64,000 nucleotides of DNA from assembly GCA_008921705.1 (NCBI GenBank), contig VFFE01007626.1:1513378-1577377 (forward strand). The letters run 5' to 3'. Every line of letters begins with the position of its first letter. The stretch's first letter is position 1. This DNA comes from Burhinus oedicnemus. Its lineage: Eukaryota > Chordata > Aves > Charadriiformes > Burhinidae. The notes beneath the pieces were generated by a model. The model did not search any database. It saw only the letters and a list, made by a program, of their open reading frames with translations, and was not told where the DNA came from. Position numbers and translations under genes: made by a program. Below are positions 40,001-53,296 of the stretch, piece after piece.

Positions 40001-43000
40001 AGCATTGTGTTTACAGCTCTGTGGAGAATTATCTTGGATTTCCTGCAGACTTGTAAACCAGCTCTTTATTTCCTTCAGTCTTAATCTTATGCTTATAAGA
40101 AAAAGTGTTTGGAATCTTTGAAGTTAAGCTGAGTTGTCTTCAATTTGTCCTTCAAATCATGGTCTCAAAAGGTGGTTCTGATGCTTGTCACTAGTTAACT
40201 GTGGTATTCTAACTGCTAATTTTGTCCTGTTATCTCTATAGACAGTCTGCTCTTTTACCAGGTACTGTTAGACTGGGGAAGGAAAGGGTCTGGCAAAATA
40301 ATTTGAACAATTGTGTTGGTTTAAATATTTAGATCTAACCACCAAATTCTTGTGATTATGTCGTAACCATGTGTTTTTATTTCCTGTCTATAAAATGTGG
40401 CAAATACTTTCTTCTTCCCATGATATATGAAATTATAAGGTCTTTAGGATAGTGACTTCTCAGTTCATAGGGCTCAGAGGAACCCTTGAGACCCTTAAGC
40501 ACACCAGTGCTGTCACCAATCAAATGATCTTGTCTTCTGCCACTGGCTCATTATCCAAGCATGGTCAGTCTCAACATTTGTCTCAACAGCTTGTACAGTT
40601 TTGGAAATACAATCTCTACTGGACTGAATTAACAGGCTTCCAAAAAATAACTGACTATTAAATGGAATATATGGTTCTGTTTTGATGTTGCATATATCTA
40701 GCATTATATATTTATCTAAAAGATAACTGATGAAATTGAAGTAGCTTAATACCATCTTCAGCTGAAAAAACACAGCTTTTATACAGCATGGCCCTTGGGA
40801 AGCTTGGATTTGTGTCTTTTGGATCAAATTACTTTTCAAAGTTGGAGACCACTTTGGAATTTTGGATCCTCTTTGTTAAGTTTAACATGTGATCAAAAGG
40901 GAAAATTTGGCATGTAGGTTCCCTGTGTCTACTGGTTCAGAATTTACTGGTAGGAGTTCTTCTAAGAATCAGTTCAGTATAATTTTTGGAAAATAATCTG
41001 ATGTTAATAGAATATTATACAATGAGAATATACATGGGTGATTCTGTACTAGACCCCTGTGTGTCCCCAGAGATGAGTTTCTAGGCAATTATCTGTGTGC
41101 TAAAGCAACTGCCTGGAGAGGAAATTGGGTTAAGTGTTTTCTGTCATGATACCTGTCTGAAGGAGGTCTGAGTCAGTTTTGGTGGGATGTGGAATATTTT
41201 CTGTATAAATACCAGTAGTCACTGCCAAGCTGGTTGAGTGTGCTGACTGGAACTGCACAGTTAGGTGTGTACTGCTGAGCACAAAATTCTTCAGAAAATC
41301 AAAGTAACAGCCATAGAATGGAAAACTACTAAATAAGTGCACAGCAGAAGACACAAGGGTATAAATTTAGTATCTAGTCCTTCCCTTCATTCCTCATTTG
41401 ATCTTCCGTTAGGGTGAGTACCAGTAAAGTTCAGTTTGAGTCATGAGTCCTGAATTTGTCAAAACTACTTGAATATTTGATTGTTAAATATAGGTCACCT
41501 GGAAGATAGAGAAGATGGTTTGTGATGGGCAAGTGAGAGATCAGACTTTGTAATACTGTAATGCCGTTCATGGTATTTGAGGTTGACCTTTCTCTTTTGG
41601 CACTGCGGAATATTTTCCAAAATAGGCACAAAACAACTTGAGAGCTCTGTGAACTGCGACTCCATTCCTAGCAAGGGTTCAGATTTAAAGCATCCATCTT
41701 TAAGTTGTCTTGAGATGCAACTCCTTATTCTTTCCACATAAGGAGTGGTGTTATTCTCTTGTAGTGAATTAAAATGACCTGGAAAGAATGATTTTTAAAA
41801 TATTTTTATTTTTTAGGGTTCTGAAGTTTTTTGCTAAGTTGATAAATTGGCTTTTTCATTCCTCCCCAATCACCATCTCATTCTTTCCCCCACGGATATT
41901 CAGGTTTTATTTTTATCATTATTTGCCTAAAACCTATCTAGCTATGACCCTGGAAATACTAAATATAACTGATTACTTTACACTGCCAAACTCTGTCATA
42001 ATTCTTTCTCCTGTCCCAGTTAAGATTAAAACATGCGACACAGTGGCAATGGGGAACATCTTGCATGTTTGAGAATTACAGAGTGGCATTTTGGTACACT
42101 GGCTTACAGTAGGACCAGGAATTAACTTTGTTGGAATAACTGACAACTAGTGGGGCCAGAGATCCACTTGGTGGCAATCTCTGTGTTTCTGATGAAGGTT
42201 ATAAGGTCTTGCATGCTGCATTTGCAGAAAAGGTAACAATGTGCCCAGATAGGCAGTAGTTTGATGCTTCCTAACACCTGGAAGACCTCTGTACAGACTA
42301 CATCCATGAGATAACATACAAGCAGAAAGACGATGATTTTCATTTTTTATTCACCTCTTAAAAGCATCCACTACCTTTTAGCTCAAGGGAGTTGTACGTG
42401 ATGGCTTTCAGAAAACATGGAAAGCTTTGCTGTCAGTATAAGAAATCAGAGGACAACAGGTAAGAGAACTGACCCGTTAGCCAAGTTCAGTCTGTTTCTG
42501 ACTATTCCCTGCATGTGTTTAGTCCTTGTCCCTGCCTTTTTTGCCTCACAGTTGCGGGGGACAGCATGACATAAATGCCAGTCTGAATACATAGTTCACA
42601 GCCTAATGTTCCTGTAAATCTGGTGTCCATTAACCACTGCATAATGGGAGTTTTGATCCAGGGCTGGAGACTATGGCTGATGAAAAAAAAAAAAAATCCT
42701 TTCTCTTGATGGTAGGTAGTGTTAAATGATGGCAAAGGTACTCACCTGCTTGTCAAAAAAAGATTAGTCGATGCTGGGGACTCCTACCAGATGTAAATGG
42801 AGAATGTCTAGCTTGGTTCATATGATCCATGCTTGCTATATAAACTCTGAAGACTGCTTATTGTTAGAGAAGTGATGAGTGTAGCAATTACCCTCAAACA
42901 GGATCTGTTAATTAAAAAACATAATTTTCTCCCAAAAAGGGGACCCAATGAGCGCATAAAAATTAGCAAGTTTGAAGTTACAGGACCACTTTACCATTTA

Positions 43001-46000
43001 CCGCAAATATTTCTTAGTAGCAGAAGGAAGCTTCTACAGTGGTTATCAAATTTTGTTGCTGGTGTCAGAAATGGTGTGAGTAAACTGGCCATAACAAGCA
43101 AAACCTCAGTAGGCAACATGCTCTGTGAGCTTGTGTTTGTGTCAGTATCACTTTATCATTCACATCATGCAATGGACTGTATAGAAAACTGCCCAGGATC
43201 AGCAGAACCCTAAGACTTGGGCTCCTCATGTGGCCCCATCTCTACTATGTGCTTCTCTTTGTTGCTAACTGGTTTATTCTGATAGCACAGTGTGTTACAG
43301 GGCACAAAACCAGGAGGTTCTTTGCTGCTTCCTGGAAACCTGATAGCGTATACTACTAACCTTTTAGTGTTTGAGTCCTTCTTTTCTATACAGACTTTTC
43401 TAAACCATTAGTTCACTTGCATGCTGCCAGAAGAAGATATGTTCCTCCAGGCAGTTGAGAGAATAATCTGTAAGTATTGTGGTTTTGGCGAGTGTATCAG
43501 AAATGCTGCCTCAGGCCAGGCTGCTCAGATGGGCATTCCTGGGACTGTAGACCAGTCCCACAGGCATATTAAGAGCAAAACAAAAGGCAAAGGGCAGTAG
43601 CTAGAGATCTAGAAGTGTCTCCCCTCCATGGATTTTTGAGGTAGTGCCAATGCAGAGAATAAGAGACTCCAGTTTCTTGTGAGCTGATTTTTGTTTTGGA
43701 GGTAGTGTGTGTGTCTTGGCTGGAGCTCTCTTTATGGAAACGGATAGAGAAAGGCTTTTACAGAAGACTTGAGGATGCATCACAGCAAACCCAGAGTAGC
43801 ACATTGAGTAAGTCATCACCAGATTTTTTTAAGGTCTTTCTGGAAGACTCTTTTAGTGATCTTCCTGTACTGCCCAAAAGGAGCTGGAAACCAGTCTGGC
43901 AGCAGTACATGTCTGCATTGCCCTTCTGCAGGTCCAATGTGAAGGAGAAAGGTTATCTAGAGTAGTTGGTAGTGGCATGAGTTAAGAAAGATCTTGAGTT
44001 GCCCAAATTCACAATGTGAGTGAAAGACATACTACAGAAGTAGCTTAAGCGGTAATTTGTTCTTGTTTTTCCTTCTGATTTCTTTTAGCTTTAAGCTTCC
44101 CCTCATCAACCTTATCCCAAGAGGGCAGCTGGAAAGGAATGAGAAGGAAACTTAGAAATAAAGGCTAAGCTTTGAGTGCTGAATAGCATTGCCTTACTGA
44201 GGTCTGTGCTTGCTTAGCATAGTCTGAAATTTGGGAGGGTGCCGTGTTCTTTGTAGTTTGTTTTTTCTTTTTATATCATACCTTACATAACATTGTACAT
44301 AATACATAACATTATTCATGTACTGCAGTTTAAGGAAACTGTGGTAGAGTGATGACTCTACTTATGAGGTACAGGGATGCTACAAGTTTGGTTTTCTTCC
44401 TATTTAACACTTTGCAGAATCTGTTGAATTCTATGAGGAAAACTCATATCACTTGTGGTTTTTTTCATCTCCTCCTTTCCCTTTTTGGAGGGAAAAAGCA
44501 GCTGGGACTATTGAGAATGTTTACTACAGCTAGTTACTGATATTCAAAATCAACTCCCATTCTCAGAAATGATACTTCCAAACTCATCATGCAGCATGGA
44601 TTCCAACTTGCTGGTGAGCATAAAATTGCCTGGTTCCTCCATAACAGAGAAGACCTTCTGTTTAGTGATTTCTACTGTTACTGGGCTCTCAAGTATTTTT
44701 CACAGATTGAGTAGAGACTATGCAGAGCCCTAGATTTCCAGTTTTCTTTTTTATTCAAGGATCGAGTGCTTGTTCTCAATGGGTAGTTGTATGTGGAGAA
44801 GGAAATTGAGGGCGAGAAGAGAGGGAATATCAGCTGAAAATATTTGTTGTGAATTAAATGTCAAAAATTATACTAAGACTAAGTAACCTACTGTCCCTTT
44901 TAAATGATGAATGACATTATTTTTCAATGCAATTGATCAGGTGGTGAAGCATTGTCTTGCTAAGTTTGCTGGCAACTGCAGAATAATATCACAGCATAGA
45001 AGCACAAATTAGTGGTTGGCACAACAAAATTGATTTGCAAATTGTGTAGCTGTGTTGAAAAGCTGTATGAGGAAACCTTCCCCCCCCCGCCTTCCTGCAG
45101 TTCTGCAGAACATTTTTTCCATTTCTGCAGTGTGATTTAAATTCTTGGGTTTTGGTATTGAAAGGACTGATGCTGCATGCAAAAATCTGAGCACAGAAAT
45201 GTTGCTTTTGGAAGGATATTGTAGCTGAAATTGGAGAGACGCTGAACTAAAAGAGCTATGGCAGACTAGGAAGGAACAAAAGTACTGAACCTTGGATTTG
45301 TTAATGTAGTTTCCACTCCATGAAAATAGAGCTGTCCCAGAAACTTAACTACTGTTCTGAACAGACTTCACAATGGATCCCCACAGCTTTAAGCTGGCCT
45401 GCATGAAAAGCTCTGTATTTTAAAGGATATCTCTTATTCATATGCTAAATGAATGACTTAGCTGTTCAGTAGCTTGAACTCTGCAGAAAAACACTAAGAA
45501 ATATAGTTACTGAACATGCTCTCTTCTTGGTGTGGTTTTCAGCCTGAAAAAGCTTTATGTTTGATCTTAACAAAACTAACTATACTGGGTTCAACTATTC
45601 CTCTTGTGTTGTCTGAAGACTACACTTAAAAGAGTAGAAATTGTGTGTGGGTAGTAAATCATGGATGTATTTGAGACTTTGCCATTGAAGTTACAGGTCA
45701 GGGTAATACCACGTTTTGTACTTGTGACCCAGACAAAGAAATGGCATACCACATACAAACTTCTGAAAAGGCGCTTTAATGAGTATGTAAACAGCAGGTA
45801 GATGCTGATATGTCTTAAATCTTTGAGCTGATAGTATGTCCAGGATAGGGCTCATTGGAGGTATGGTTTTGCAATAACTCATCCAACTGGGCCATAGTTT
45901 CTAGGTAGAGGCATTCTGGAAATCCTTGTCTGGATCCAGAGTCTATCACAGAGGAAAACTTTACCTCTGGGGGAGGTAATACCAATAAGCATTGGTACAA

Positions 46001-47920
46001 TGTTGATAGTAAGTGGCCTGAGGAAAGGTTTAGGGTTAAGTGATAGAACTGGAAGACAAAATTGCTTCCTCCAAAGTTGAGCTGAGCTGAGAGTCAGACT
46101 TTGAGGACATTCAGGGAAGCAGGCTATATAAAAGTTTTGGAAAGATGGAAATACCGAATGCTTAATATCCCAAATAACTTCTGAATGATGGAGACTCTCT
46201 GAAGGCACTTGACTGAGATCTCAAATTATTCTTCATTTTGCAGGCTTTGAATATCTGGAAATGATGTGTGTGTGTTGTCTTCATCCCCCCATTTCCCCCC
46301 TGCCCATGGGGATCTCTCAAACTCTGTAGCTGAAGGGATTTTGAAGGGATTTCCACTGGTTAGAAACATTCTTGTACATTGTATAAGGACGCTCTATTTG
46401 CAGCTAAGCTCTTTAAGGATTACTAAAATGACAGGCAAACTATAATTATGCTACAAATACTAATTATTGGAAAAATGTGACAAGTTCTAATTTTATGACT
46501 ACTAAATATTCAAAACTGCTAAATACTGTTTTTCCAAGACTGAGCTTCAAATTAACTTAACTTTTAATTTAAGCAGTCTTATGAAATTGATTACAATTTA
46601 TAACTAGTGAGCTTTAATATTTTAGTATAATTCATAGTTGGAAGCCAGTAAAGACATTTGAATGGGGAGAAATAACTGTAATTCCTTAAAGGCAGTACAC
46701 TTGCTATAAAATATCCCTTAAAAGAGATGTAGCACCTTTTATTTTTAAAGATGATCATACTAGACCAACTGCTAGTGACTGACCTTGATATGGAGCCAGG
46801 CCTTGGTGAGCTCTGTTCTTCCTTTGTTTTTACATTCTCTGTCTCATGCTACTATAACCCGTGGCATTGCTAGCAGTTTGCTTGAGCTTCAGCAGGTTGT
46901 TGTGAGGTGCAGACAAGTCCTGCCCACTGATACCTATGCAAGAAGAAACAAGTGGGGAAAGTAACAACAGGGACACTGTAGGCACTTAATATCACAAATA
47001 CTGAACCTGTTTTCTTCTTTTAAATTGTACTTTAATGCATTACTAAAGTTCTGTTTAAAATATTTGGGTTTTCATCTTTGTAATTAAAAGAAGCAGCGTG
47101 TGAAAATACAAAACCCATGTAATCCCTGCAACCCAGCAAATGACACTTTCTACCCCCAAACAAGGAATCAATTAGATGTAAATTGATAGCTTGTGAGGTT
47201 TGTCAAATATGATCTGTAGCATGAATTGGAATATAAACCATGTGGATTAACAGTTCAGTTGCTATAGAAACTTCTTCTGAAATTGGAACCGAAATTTGCT
47301 GAAGAACGCAACCCATGATATTTTGTTAGCTCTAAGCCTTTTGTATGTAATATTAGCTGTAACAATAGCTATGATGTGATGTGATTTCCTTTTTTGTCCT
47401 AACTTCCATTAACACTGGAAATGGGTTGTTTGTGGTTAACTCTGCAGTTGCTCTAGTTGTTCTAGCTGCTAGGGATCACGCCATACAAGTGATCACTCCA
47501 AATCCTGATGTTACAGGTATTATATAGGGAATAATAGGCTGCAATTACATATTTAGTATTTGCATCCAAATGGCTTTGGCAGTCACAGGCCATCTTCAAG
47601 AATGTGCATGTACCTAGTAGTTATACTCTTATATATACTGTTCACCCTTTAACAACTATACATAGCTGAATTCACCAGCTTCCACAACTTGGCTCCTAAA
47701 CTGGATCTAAAGTGACCCTCTATGCAATAACAATTAGCTGATTCAAATGGTGGATGGCAGCATATGGACCTTCCATTTCTAGGGCAATATTTTAAATCTT
47801 GCTGTCTTCTCGTTGCTCTCACCCCTGGGTTTGTTCAGCTCAGTGCATCTGCAAATTAGACAACTATAGCTTTTGAGAGAGACTACTATTATAGTATGCA
47901 GACACATGTTGCTGAAGTTG

Positions 47921-47954
47921 AAGTCCACATTTATATCAAGTCCACATTTATATC
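47921..47954 (+). repeat. 17-bp tandem duplication
   Basis: AAGTCCACATTTATATC occurs at 47921-47937 and again, identical, at 47938-47954. Perfect identity suggests a recent slippage event. Confidence 0.9.
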
Positions 47955-48068
47955 CACCATCTGGATCATGGTTAGGGGCATGAAAGGCTGCTCCGCTACT
48001 GTCCTGTTGCTGTGTGCTCTCTCTAGCCAGGTCTTTTGTCTTCAGAGCTGGTAGTCCAATACTTCTTG

Positions 48069-48098
48069 TGTTTCAAGCTACTTTAGTAGCTTGAAACA
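48069..48098. repeat. Near-perfect 30-bp palindrome (14-bp arms)
   Basis: TGTTTCAAGCTACT and AGTAGCTTGAAACA flank TT. As RNA this would be a 13-bp stem with a 4-nt TTTA loop. It is the longest perfect short-spacer inverted repeat I noticed in the window. Confidence 0.9.
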
Positions 48099-49876
48099 GA
48101 GATCTTATTGAGCTGCTAGGTTATAAAACTAAAATAACTTTGAGGTGACTTACTGCAAGAGAGAATGTCAAATCCTTGTTCAACTGAAAGTAAAGGGATA
48201 GAAGACAGCAGTTTTGATCTAGCCTTTAAGTGGGCTTGAAGTTACCCAACAAACATCCTTTGCCATAACTTTGTTCGAGGTTGCTGTTTTCAGCAGTTTT
48301 ATCCTGGAGAAATCTGAGACTTGGCATGAAAAGAGACAGCAAAATGTTTAAATGATGACTAGACAGCCAGGTCTGGCTAATCCAGACAGCTTTTAAAGCC
48401 CCTGTTAGATTAATAGAAAAGCCTACAGTGTTGACCTATTGGTTTGCTTACCCTTTAAGCCTTTGGATACCTAGACATCTGGATGGAGGCATCCATGGAT
48501 TAATGAGATCTCTGTGTAGTAATAGCTAACAGAATCCCTCTTCAAACTTTAGCTTGCTGTGCACAGTGCTCTGTGCTTGACCAAAATATGATATATAACT
48601 GAACCATTGCTACTAATCAATGCAGAATCGTATTTCAAATTGTACTGTCTTGTGTACCCTGACTCCTCAGTCAAACTAAATTTGAATCCTCCATTTTCAG
48701 CATTTTTACAAGTTGTAAGATCTAGCCTCTTGCTGCCGTTTTCCATTTGTTCTTCTTTTAGGACTGTTGTTTAGATTTTAACTATTTATAAGGGCCCTGT
48801 GATGTGCATTTTGGCTGTTCTTACCTCTTGCTGGAAACTGAGACTGGAGTATTATAAAAACATAAGTGGTGCATGCAATCTTGGACTGCGTGCCAAAATA
48901 AAGAAAGGACTGGGGGGCAGTGGAAGGTAGGAATAACTGGAATGAAAAAAGTCATGTTCTCAGAATAAGTGACTGCAACTTGGCATAAGTTTGGAAATTG
49001 CATCTGTTTACAGTAGCGATGAATTTGGCATAAATTAGTTGCCAGTTCTCTTCAATCTAGAATTTAGTTCTGTAGCCATCTGAATATCATGTGGAATTCT
49101 AATCTTGACCCCATGAGTCTTGTTTCCTTTATTTCTCTAAAATTGATGGGTTAATAAGGTTGGCTGGCTAGGTCAAAAGATTTGGAAAACTATTTAAGCA
49201 TTTAAAGGGGCTGTAATCCTGAAGATTCTTAAAGTGAAGGCAGTTATAGCAAGAGCCTTTCATAAAGACTTTGAAAAAAAAAAAGTCATTAAAGCTGTAG
49301 TTAATGGATATAGTGGACAGAGATATCAGTCTCTTTTAAGGCCATAGTTCCACTTCGGACATGAATCCAGAAAAAAAATGGGCTATGCTGTGTAAACAAT
49401 TGATGCAGGTGAGTCTTTTTTGATCCTTTATGGAGCCTTGCAGAAGATGAGCAGTTTGCAGGAGGGGGACATTGACTTCTCAGTGTATGAAATTGTTGTG
49501 GTAAATATCCTTTTAGCATATCGCATCTTGCTATTTTCATGGATCTGATAATCTGCATAGCAATAACGGTGAGCACTCATGCTACTGGAGTTAGCAAATC
49601 TGGACTTGTTTCTGTTGTTATGACATAGTGCTGCTTTATCAACAGGAGAAGATTCAGAAACCTTTATTTGTCTGCAGTTGGGTTTCTCTTTTAGTTTGTT
49701 TTTTGTTGTTGTTGTTTGGGGTTTTCTGTTGTTTTGGTTAGTTTTTTTTAACTGTTCAATTGACAGCCCAGTTAGCTACCACACAATAGAAGGTAATACA
49801 ATTCCTTAGTGCCTAAAAGTTAGAGAATTGTTTCTGGAGTTTATTTATACTTTAATCTTTAGCAGTAGTAGAGTCA

Positions 49877-49897
49877 GGGGTGGGGGAGGGTGGGGGG
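49877..49897 (+). other. G-quadruplex motif
   Basis: Four G runs (4, 5, 3 and 6 bases) are separated by single bases (T, A, T). Single-base loops favour a very stable quadruplex. Confidence 0.7.
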
Positions 49898-52800
49898 AAT
49901 TAAGTAACTGTAAAAACAAATATAATTGGAGTGACATTTCATAAAATTATGAACTAGACTAATGGAAAACTACAGATAAAGAATGGCAGGAAATGTACAC
50001 AAAACCTGATTCTGTGGGAATCACTTTCCACAGCACTTCCCTTTTGACAGCATGTGAAGGGCCGGATCCTCAGTTGGTGTTAGTTATCTGTCAACTGAGT
50101 CAAAAGAGCTGCAATGATTACCAGCTTAGGTTCTGACACAGCCCAGCTTACTTCCAGCTTGCACTTGTGCATGTGATAATACTTTAATTGGTGTAGGACA
50201 TAAACACATGCATGGCAGAAATAGGAAAATGCTGCAACTCTTTTTCTGCAAGAATAAAGGCTGGCAACCACCTGCAATTTCCCCCCCAACAAACAAAAAA
50301 CCAATCCACTGACAACCCTTGAATCTTACTTGGTTTTCTATTAGTATTTATCAATGCAAACCTTTTCTTACAAGAACATTCCTAGAAAGAGAAGACTAAA
50401 ATCTTTGCAAAAAGTGCTTGTGTGAGTACTTGTGCACGATTTTGTGTAGTCACTGTGACTTCAGTCATGCAGTGAGCCACAAATCGATACCATATAGGAT
50501 AGAGGAATGAACATGAATGGTGAATGATTGATGTAAAAGAGCCTGGAGTTGGCTGGCATAAAATTGTCAATTTACTCATGCTATTAGGAGTTCAAACAAT
50601 GATTAAGGAGCATACTTCTAAATTCAAAGTCTGGTCAAATGTTTTTCTACCAAAAATACAGTAAATGTTTGTTGAAGATTTCTGTTGTCATGAGCCGTTA
50701 TTTACATCAGTTTTCATGTTTTGCAAAATTTATTAGAACCATGGCTTTGTAGAAGAGCACACTTAAAAATCTGAATCAAAACAACTTCTGCAAATAGATT
50801 TATACTCTGTTATCGTTCCCAATGCAGTTGACCACTTTTCAGGAACAGTTCCACTGAATTCAACAGGATCATTTATGGAATAATGAAAATACAGTCTAAT
50901 GCGAAGACTTCAGTAAGAAAATGTTTCAAATGCTATAGCTAAACACAGGTGTGCAACATCAGGTTGAGACAAGTGTTGCAGACATAAGGGGGTGTGGATC
51001 TGCTGTGATTGTTGCATCCTCTGTACTTACTATAATTTATTATAAACTCTTTTGGTCCTGTCCGTGCTTTTTACATAAAGCACCTTGTGTTAGTAACATT
51101 ACAGACTTGCTGTTACTTTGTCATAGGATGTTGCTTCTCAACTTTAAGATTTGACCTTACTTTCTCTAAAGCTGAATCTGAAGGAGCACAGATGTCTGTC
51201 TTTCCCTAGTCATAAAATATCTGTGCCCAAGAGTGATGCAAAAGTTCTGGGAAAAATCTTTCTTACCTGCTTCATTGAGATTCCCTGAATCTCATTTGCT
51301 AGCACCTTTTTGCAGCTATGAATAAGAAGCCTAAAAAGAGGGTCGTCGTACTCAACTGCAGAGGCAAAAATGATTTCACAAGAGACAGCCTGTGAAAAAT
51401 CAGTCTTTTTTGTACAAGTAGGTATAAATTTACCAGAAGAAAGGATGTGGGAGACTAAAAAGTCCATAGGCTTCCTATAGTACTACCTAATGCACACAAA
51501 CTGACAGTCACATAACACTTACAGTCATGTTGCTGCATCACCCCAGCATCTTCAGTGTCTGGATCCAGCTCTGCCTACAGTTTTGCAATGTTGTCTTTCT
51601 TTGCATGATCTTGCCACAGGTATGGCCAAATGCCTAAGATGATACGAATGTTGCCTAGTAACCTCAATGCAAAAAATAACTGTCAGAATATTCTCTATAG
51701 GGATTACTTGTTTAAGGCTTACTAGACTCAGGGAACACTTAAAATGCATATTTTAAAAATACGTGACTACATTAATATGCTTATTCGTTCCTTAACTTCT
51801 AATGTGAAGTAATACTAAGATGCTGATAACATTGAGATTGGCCTCATTATCTACTACATGCCACTAAGGCTCAGTGCTAGTAGTAACTATATCATTATCT
51901 GTGATAAGGGAAAAATGAAGGCCATTTTTAATTTTTCCTTTTATTTGGAAAAGATGTTCAGTCAGAGCTATTGACGTGAATGTTCCACTGCTGTCTTGCA
52001 GAATTTGCACAATGCAATAGATGAAAACTTTTTTCTTGTCTTTTGTAATGTTTCAAGTGGCAATTCCTTCGCCTGTTAAATGTGTTTCTGAGCATTTAAA
52101 ACATTGAAAAATGATTCAAGAGTAAAATCCTAAATACCAACCACCTTAGATCATCAGGTTCCTTTTATCTAGTAAGCCATGATAATCACCAGGTACCCCA
52201 GCGTTATCCTCAAGAAGAAAATTGTCTTAAACATTTTGCCTTTGCTGAGTTATTAAGACCTGGCAAGTCATGTGTAATTGGTTAAACTGCACTTTGGGTA
52301 AAGCTTCTAAGCTGGCCATGCTGACTAGTTTAATTTTGAAAAAAGTGCAGATGAACTGGAAACCTCTTACTGGTCTGATGAAGACACAAGTGATGATTCA
52401 AAAGCTTAAGGAGAAGTTTGAAAGGCAAGTGATGACTAGACAAGACCACTGTATTTAAAAAAAAAAAAAGCACAACTATAACACTGCTCTGGGCATGGGG
52501 ATATGCAGTCAGTAACGTTTTCTAATCTAATGCTGTTATCAGGCACTGAATTTGTCCTGTTTGTGGCCATTTCATATCCTGCAGGGGGAATTATGGAGGT
52601 GGAGTCTCTGAAATAAGCCAGAACTTAGTTTCTATCTTGCTCAAGCAGCTGAATTTACCTCCTGATAAAAAAACCCAACAGTTGCTCGTCAGCTATCTGT
52701 CAGGGCTCCTAGTAACTGCTATTACAAAATATAATGAACTGAATATGGCTTTCTCAGTAAGGCTCTGAAATTTTCTACATTAGGTACGAATCTGACGCAA

Positions 52801-53296
52801 TTTGAATAATGAAATATGCTTGGGAATCATGGTTTTAGCTGAAGTTGGCAGAGTGAAATATCTCACAAAGGAAAAGCAATCTAGGTAGCTCAGACTAAAG
52901 CAGAGATAGATAGTTGTGGTAAGTGGAAGTCAGCAAATTTAAGCTAGATACTTTAATACTGTGGCTAAATGAACAATTGCAAAATGTGGCTAAAATGCAG
53001 TGGACTTTATGTAGTTTGATATCCTTACATCAAGGCTGGCTCTCACTCTAAAGTTTTCGAATAGCTTAGTTATTGTCTTCCTACCTCTGAACAGGGAGTG
53101 CATTGTATTCTTGTGTTGCAGTCATGGAACACCAACCCCCTGGCAAACACTATCAGCATCAAGGTGGTGGGGCAAGGTGAATCCCTGAAAGATTAAATGT
53201 TGGATTGTGGCACACCAAAGCAGTGTTGTGGCTTGGCTCTGGTAATTTTTGTTTGCCTAAGTTGACGCTAGCCATGGGAAACTGTGCATTAGTCTT

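Larger units (their letters stand above)
27041..53296. other. Long non-coding stretch
   Basis: About 26 kb without a recognised exon or RNA gene on either strand. Homopolymers include A16 (30650-30665) and A14 (35399-35412). A (TTG)-rich patch lies near 49696-49750. Two possible MIR relics, a tandem duplication, a 14-bp-arm palindrome and a G-quadruplex motif are listed separately. It could be intergenic or part of a large intron of a gene outside the window. Confidence 0.55.

Noticed and set aside
45815..46208. Overlapping minus-strand open frames (61 and 109 codons)
   Set aside because: I considered a degraded retroelement or exon, but could not match any family.
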